Positions 60,019-64,000 of a stretch of DNA of 64,000 nucleotides are shown here, piece after piece. The DNA lies in the NCBI GenBank assembly GCA_964463135.1, contig CAYXBA010000012.1:56685-120684 (forward strand), given 5' to 3'. Made by a program: the position numbers and the translations under genes. Each line of letters starts with the position of its first letter. The first letter of the stretch is position 1. The notes under the pieces are model-generated. The model was given only the letters and a program-made list of their open reading frames with translations. It did no database searches and was not told the DNA's origin. Source of the stretch: UBA6898 sp964463135 (GTDB taxonomy: Bacteria; Nitrospirota; Thermodesulfovibrionia; Thermodesulfovibrionales; UBA6898).

Positions 60019-60535
60019 GAGAAATGAAGGATAATAAATAATGAAATTTAACCTACGGAAAATCCTCTCAGTAGCCGGCATTTTCTTATTAGGTGCTGTG
60101 GTCGGCGGCGCAATCACTGGATACGGTACAGCATATTATTTCGGCCAATTTGTACGGTACGGCACAAGTTTATCGCAAATGGTGGAAATCAAGAGTAAGG
60201 TATCGACACTCGACAAATTACGACAAGGCAATACTACCGAGGCTATTAATCACTTAGAAATGATGCTAGACGGAAATCTGGTGTACTTTTTGGGAGGAAT
60301 TGACGGCTCGGCAAATGAGCAAAAAGAAATAAGAAAAGTATTAAAGACTGTAAAAGAATATCGAAAGCAATTTCCGAGATCAACAAAATATCCGGAGGCT
60401 GATAAAGATATTGCAAATATCCTGTCAGAAGCTGATAAATAATAAAGTTCATATAACACCGGCATCGAGGCGACAGGGCATTAACTGTCGGTTTTTTCTC
60501 ATTAATCATATATGCCCTGCCCCTCATGCCCATCG
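60013..60535 (+). mobile_element. Integron-type gene cassette 2
   Basis: It runs from TTATAT (60013) to the G of GTTGCCA (60535). End arms GTTATAT and ATATAAC (60451-60457) are exact complements. One ORF and one attC. Confidence 0.88.
60041..60442 (+). CDS. Cassette 2 ORF, membrane-anchored hypothetical protein (133 aa)
   Basis: 133 residues: a signal anchor (about 8-30, SVAGIFLLGAVVGGAITGYG), then a soluble helical part with KVSTLDKLRQGNTTEAINHLEM and a Lys-rich end. The NTTEAINHLE pattern is TPR-like but only one unit is visible. No family recognised. GAAGGATAATA precedes the ATG. Gene is AT-rich. Confidence 0.65.
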   Translation: MKFNLRKILSVAGIFLLGAVVGGAITGYGTAYYFGQFVRYGTSLSQMVEIKSKVSTLDKLRQGNTTEAINHLEMMLDGNLVYFLGGIDGSANEQKEIRKVLKTVKEYRKQFPRSTKYPEADKDIANILSEADK

Positions 60536-60541
60536 TTGCCA
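60451..60541 (+). other. attC site of cassette 2 (91 bp)
   Basis: Outer arms ATATAAC (60451) and GTTGCCA (60535). Inner arms GAGGCG-A-CAGGGCA and TGCCCTG-CCCCTC, one mismatch, with the extra-helical A. Both spacers are nine bases. Length equals that of the first attC. Confidence 0.88.
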
Positions 60542-60744
60542 GCAGTATTCCTCATCGAAGGGCAAATACGCATAAGCCTTTTTTGAGTTGCTGAAAAGTC
60601 TCCTGCCTCAGATTCGGGCAATTTATTTTTCCACTATGGTATTCTTATTTTTAGCAGGTTAAACCACGTTTTTGTCTGTTCTGTTCACGGATTGGTGTTT
60701 CCGGGCATAAAGAAATCGGGACAGGAACTATTAAGGAGTAAAGT
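60542..60744. other. Region after the cassettes
   Basis: No gene found. AAGGAG lies just before the aminotransferase start. Confidence 0.5.
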
Positions 60745-61920
60745 ATGTTACATCTGAAACGGCAATTGCCTTACAGGCCCACGGAGAGGATGAATGTCGT
60801 CAGCTATCCAATCCGGGACATTGTGATGGAGGCAAAGCGCGAAGAAGCAAAAGGCAAGAAGATGATCTACCTGAACATCGGCGACCCGCCGCAGTACGGG
60901 TTCGAGCCGTTCAGGGTTATAGCGGACAGGGTAAAGAGCGCGCTTGACGAGAACTGGAAGGGCTATGCTCCTTCTGAAGGCGACGAAGAGCTCAGGACAA
61001 CCGTGGCAAAGATCGAGGGCTGCAGGCCTGATGATGTGTTTGCGGTTGCAGGCCTTACCGAGGGTATAGATTTCTTTTTTCATTCGTTCATAGGCTTTGG
61101 GGAGAAGGTGCTCCTTCCGAATCCGGTATATCCGCTCTATCTGAGCAAGGCGAAACAGTTCGAGGGCGAGAGCGTCTTCTACCGCCACGATGCGAACGGC
61201 CAGATCGATGTGGCTTATCTGGCAAAGAAGATCGAGGGCGCCAAGGCGATGGTGATCATCAACCCGAACAATCCGCTCGGCTCGGTCTATTCTGAGAAGA
61301 ACCTGACCGAGGTCGTTGCGCTCTGCGCCGAGTATGATGTGCCGATCTTTTATGACGGGTCGTACGACCAGCTTATCCTTGAAGGCAAGCTGATAGACTT
61401 CCGCAAGATAGCAAGGAACAAGATACCGTTCATCTACGGCAGCTCCCTTTCGAAGGATTTCTGCTACACCGGCGCGCGCATAGGCTGGGTGGCCTTTCAC
61501 GGCGACAAGTGGTCAGAGGTGAAGAATGCCTTTTTCCTCCTCTGTAACCAGCGCCTGTCCGTGAACTGGGAATACCAGAAGGCTGCGGCAGCAGCCCTTG
61601 TTGATCCTGCATATCCTGCCTATATTGCGGACATGAAGAAAAGGCTCCTCGAAAGGCGGGACACCTTCATAAAGATGGCAAAGAAGATGCCGCTTTCGTT
61701 CCCGGTACCGATGGGCGCCTTCTATGCGTTCATGAAGATAGAGACGCCGAAATGGCGGAAGGATATCGAGTTCGTGCGTGCTGCCCTGAAAGAGGGTGTT
61801 GTCTTTGTGCCGGGTTCAGGGTTCGGCAGGCAGGAGGATGGGGTCTATTTCAGGACGACATTCCTGCCGGAACCGAAGATCATAGAAGAGGCATTCAGCA
61901 AGATCAAGAAACTGCTGTAA
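60745..61920 (+). CDS. Class I/II aminotransferase (AlaT-like)
   Basis: 391 residues of the aspartate aminotransferase fold I group: LNIGDPPQYGFEP near 43, YAPSEGDEELR near 77, VIINPNNPLGSVYSE near 170 (PLP Asn), YDGSYDQLIL near 205, SLSKDFCYTGARIGW near 235-249 (PLP Lys) and the substrate Arg near 365 (YFRTTFLP). Similar enzymes make alanine from pyruvate and glutamate; the exact amino acid cannot be fixed. A terminator follows at 61948. Confidence 0.9.
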   Translation: MLHLKRQLPYRPTERMNVVSYPIRDIVMEAKREEAKGKKMIYLNIGDPPQYGFEPFRVIADRVKSALDENWKGYAPSEGDEELRTTVAKIEGCRPDDVFAVAGLTEGIDFFFHSFIGFGEKVLLPNPVYPLYLSKAKQFEGESVFYRHDANGQIDVAYLAKKIEGAKAMVIINPNNPLGSVYSEKNLTEVVALCAEYDVPIFYDGSYDQLILEGKLIDFRKIARNKIPFIYGSSLSKDFCYTGARIGWVAFHGDKWSEVKNAFFLLCNQRLSVNWEYQKAAAAALVDPAYPAYIADMKKRLLERRDTFIKMAKKMPLSFPVPMGAFYAFMKIETPKWRKDIEFVRAALKEGVVFVPGSGFGRQEDGVYFRTTFLPEPKIIEEAFSKIKKLL

Positions 61921-61946
61921 TCAATATTTCGTCTGAGTTCAGAAAG

Positions 61947-61979
61947 GGGCTGAAGAGAATATCTTCAGCCCCTTCTTAT
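61947..61979 (+). terminator. Terminator after the aminotransferase
   Basis: A GGGGCTGAAGA/TCTTCAGCCCC stem of 11 bp with a short loop and T-rich end. Confidence 0.85.
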
Positions 61980-62062
61980 TCCTGCCAGGATGGGACATTA
62001 CATTTCGCTCATTCTCGCTGAGCGAGAATGCAATATGCCCAGTCAGCAACCTAACCCTCGAC

Positions 62063-62866
62063 TTAGCGCAGATAATAGCCCGGAGGGTAGGGCGCATATT
62101 CATCGCGGTCCCATAACCGGTTCCTTGCTTCTGGCCTGCACTGGATAATGCCCTTTTTGCAGAGCTCGTTCCTCCATTCGTACTTCACCAGGAACTTCTC
62201 GACAGGACTGCTTTCCGGTTCGAACTCCACCTTCACAACAGGCGAGTAATGCTCATTGCCGAAGCCCGTTCCTGCCTCATCCTTTGCCGCCCTTTTTGCC
62301 TCGCTCTGCGCTGCTGAGGGTGCGGGCGCTCCCTGGGCCTTGCCGTAAACATTCCCCTGCTGTTCGTACAGAACAACCGGCCGCTGCTTTTCGCGGAACA
62401 CGGCAACAGCGATCACGCCCATGGCAGAGGTATCGCTGAAGGTCCTGACAGAATAGGAATCAGCGCTGCTGGTGAAGTAGAAGCGGTTCACCTTTTCGTC
62501 GCTCGTTCTCCAGCCTTCGAGATGCGCCTGTCCATACGGCTCGACAATGTACATCATCTCATTGCTGCCCAGATACGACTTCTTGCCGGTGATGATGTTC
62601 CTGCCGTCTACCGCGACCACGATCCCGATCCTTTCAGAGAGGTGGTTCCTGATCTGAATGTTGTAGTTCTCTCCTTTTCGCGCTTCGAGATACTGCTTGA
62701 ATACATAGGTGGCCCCGCTGCTGAATTCTTTGTGTGGTATGAGCTGGAATGCACTTCCCCTGTCCGAGACTACCTCTACGTTCACAAACCTGCCCTGTGA
62801 TGCAAATACCGGAACTGCCATCAATACCATAACGATCCCCAGGATTGCTGCCTTAACTGTTTTCAT
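62063..62866 (-). CDS. Exported hypothetical protein (267 aa)
   Basis: A signal peptide (1-22, ends PVFA) followed by a beta-rich domain (VNVEVVSDRGSAFQLIPH, NYNIQIRNHLSERIGIVVAVDGRNIITG, VAVFREK) and an acidic Pro-ending tail (DRDEYAPYPPGYYLR). VDGRNIITGKKSYLGSNE recalls proteins of secreted glycine-rich surface families, but no certain family. AAGGAG precedes the ATG on the minus strand. Monocistronic. Confidence 0.65.
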   Translation of the reverse strand: MKTVKAAILGIVMVLMAVPVFASQGRFVNVEVVSDRGSAFQLIPHKEFSSGATYVFKQYLEARKGENYNIQIRNHLSERIGIVVAVDGRNIITGKKSYLGSNEMMYIVEPYGQAHLEGWRTSDEKVNRFYFTSSADSYSVRTFSDTSAMGVIAVAVFREKQRPVVLYEQQGNVYGKAQGAPAPSAAQSEAKRAAKDEAGTGFGNEHYSPVVKVEFEPESSPVEKFLVKYEWRNELCKKGIIQCRPEARNRLWDRDEYAPYPPGYYLR

Positions 62867-62989
62867 GATGTTCTCCTTTCTGTGATGGTCTTTGATGAGT
62901 TAGACAGGAGGAGAGAGAAAAAAGTTCCCGAAGGGGGGAGATAAATTATCAGGATCCGAGGGCAGCACTTTTAGTTACGATAGAAAATC

Positions 62990-63260
62990 ATAACCCCTCC
63001 TCACCTCCCCTTATCTTAAGGGGAGGAACATATGGGGTAACGCTCCCGCCTTCGGCACCCCCTCTTTTCTCCTCGGCGAATCCGCCTGAGCGCGGAGAGG
63101 TAAGAGGCCAGAAGTAGGTGCCTTAAGCAGGGAAGGGGGAGTTATGATCTCGGGTGACTTAAGCAGGGGATTTAGCCCTCCCCTTTCCAAGGGGAGGTGA
63201 GGTGGGGTATTGATAAGATTATCAAAACCTCCCCCATCCCCTCCTTGGTAAGGAGGGGTT
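62990..63260. repeat. Dispersed GC-palindrome repeat cluster, copy 4
   Basis: Several modules: CCTCCCCTTATCTTAAGGGG, GTAGGTGCCTTAAGCAGGG, then AAGGGGAGGTGAGGTGGGG followed by TATTGATAAGATTATCAAAA and CCTCCCCC. This last one matches the copy at 30902. No gene in 62867-63369. Confidence 0.8.
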
Positions 63261-63294
63261 AATGACAGCAATCAAAGGTTTGCTTAGTTTTCTC

Positions 63295-63323
63295 TTGACC
63301 CTTCATTCATTTGACCATAAAAT
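63295..63323 (+). promoter_or_regulatory. Promoter similar to the cassette promoters
   Basis: TTGACC (63295-63300), 17 bases, TAAAAT (63318-63323). CATTTG-CCATA-AATGATGA-AA resembles locus 2 at 40708-40732. No GTT insertion point is clear. Confidence 0.6.
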
Positions 63324-63369
63324 GATGAAAAAAGTGACATATGCTATAAAGGTAATTAACGAGAAAATC

Positions 63370-63708
63370 ATGAATAGGACGATTTGTTTTTTAATCATAT
63401 CCACATTACTATTTTTTGTGAGCTGCACTTCAGCACAAGTAAAGCAGCCGACAGAATTGCAGCCATATGCCGATAACGCGGCTGAACCCAATATAAAGCA
63501 CGATCCAATTGAAGACGATCCCAAATATAAAAATGCGTTTGATGCAATAGACACAGAAGTTGATGAAATCTTAAAGGATGATCCGTGGCGTGGCCACACG
63601 GGTTTCGGACATGTGTTTTGGAATACTAAAAAGAAACTTTTAAAAGAGAAATATGGAATTGATTGGAGATCGCCGAGAGAAATGAATCCGCATATCATCT
63701 TTGATTAG
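63370..63708 (+). CDS. Small lipoprotein (112 aa), unknown
   Basis: A lipoprotein signal (LLFFVSC, Cys near 18) and a soluble, acidic part: DPIEDDPKYKNAFDAIDTEVDEIL and a Trp-containing C-terminus (GHVFWNTKKKLLKEKYGIDW). No family recognised. AT-rich like the cassette genes. Shine-Dalgarno is weak (GAGAA). A longer upstream frame to 63262 would run through the promoter, so the ATG at 63370 was chosen. Confidence 0.65.
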   Translation: MNRTICFLIISTLLFFVSCTSAQVKQPTELQPYADNAAEPNIKHDPIEDDPKYKNAFDAIDTEVDEILKDDPWRGHTGFGHVFWNTKKKLLKEKYGIDWRSPREMNPHIIFD

Positions 63709-63723
63709 ATATTGAAGAATGGC

Positions 63724-63987
63724 ATGGATCACATGAACCATTTCAACCTAAACCGTTTTCTTATTGCGCAGGAGAAGGTCTATAACACTGTGCTCGCTGA
63801 ATTGAGAAACGGAGAAAAGCGCACACACTGGATGTGGTTCATATTCCCGCAGATCGAGGGGCTTGGATATACGCCGACCTCAATGTACTATGCCATCAAG
63901 AACAGGGAGGAGGCGCGGGAATACTGGGACCATCCGATACTTGGGCAGAGGTGGACCCCGGAAATCGGACAGTCGTATAAGGTGTAA
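63724..63987 (+). pseudogene. Truncated DUF1810-family protein
   Basis: 87 residues. FNLNRFLIAQEKVYNTVLAELRNGEKRTHWMWFIFPQIEGLG and YYAIKNREEAREYWDHPILGQR match the N-terminal two-thirds of DUF1810 proteins (usually about 140). The last residues (WTPEIGQSYKV) do not fit the family, and no other frame continues it up to the window end. So it is a broken or truncated gene, or the rest was replaced. ATG 63733 is also possible. Confidence 0.65.
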
Positions 63988-64000
63988 AATACGACAAACG

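Noticed and set aside
1..64000. tRNA or rRNA genes
   Set aside because: I looked for T-loop-like GTTCGA sequences with matching stems and found none that fold as tRNA.

Overview
The window looks like the chromosome of a Gram-negative (diderm) bacterium of about 50-55% GC. It has an LptE lipoprotein, a beta-barrel porin, several signal-peptide proteins, c-type cytochromes, a tungsten-type aldehyde ferredoxin oxidoreductase (AOR) locus and a sigma-54 ammonium regulon. That mix, with many one-gene or two-gene transcription units, fits Nitrospirota (Thermodesulfovibrionia-like) or a similar anaerobe. This is inference: no rRNA or tRNA gene was found to confirm it.

Layout. 1-9.4 kb: end of an EamA permease, prmA, an HU gene, a universal stress protein/cation exchanger pair, a cytochrome built from near-identical Ig repeats, a 26-codon ORF and bioF. 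9.4-25.7 kb: an Fe-S-type regulator facing a rubrerythrin-like gene and two-subunit fumarase; metK, then ahcY behind a clear SAH riboswitch; MOSC-mogA-ccdA; leuS-lptE-holA; rpsT; a conserved unknown gene with ferredoxin; a lone NifA-type HTH gene with a porin; and a tetraheme lipoprotein. 25.8-35.4 kb: MATE pump, a divergent CysS-like protein, bacteriohemerythrin, an endonuclease Q homologue and a CIRCE-controlled cluster of three Hsp20 genes plus a Do-type protease. 35.4-41.3 kb: a mosaic of AT-rich or foreign genes (HD-GYP protein, P-type H+-ATPase, hypotheticals) mixed with broken copies of neighbouring genes. 41.3-51.1 kb: M28 peptidase, cytochrome, a sigma-54 activator with a divergent sigma-54 promoter, rsmE, nitroreductase, and amt-glnK-amt. 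51.4-55.8 kb: AOR with a MoaD-like protein, a radical SAM maturase and an unknown protein. 56-64 kb: FecR-domain protein, YchJ-like protein, an integron-type cassette pair, an aminotransferase, and AT-rich genes at the edge.

Regulation can be read directly in several places. The SAH riboswitch can be folded so that it competes with a hairpin over the ahcY Shine-Dalgarno sequence. GG-N10-GC sigma-54 promoters lie before both amt genes and before an unknown gene next to the activator. Paired ACA-N4-TGT sites precede both amt promoters and the lone HTH gene. A CIRCE operator precedes the hsp20 cluster. About eleven genes have an extended -10 box 5-8 bases before the start codon and no Shine-Dalgarno, which suggests leaderless mRNAs.

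The most unusual find is at 59.4-60.5 kb: a -35/-10 promoter followed by two small AT-rich gene cassettes, each ending in a 91-bp attC-like site whose outer arm matches the start of its own cassette. A related promoter and insertion point with one cassette and half an attC lies at 40.7-41.3 kb. No integrase gene is in the window.
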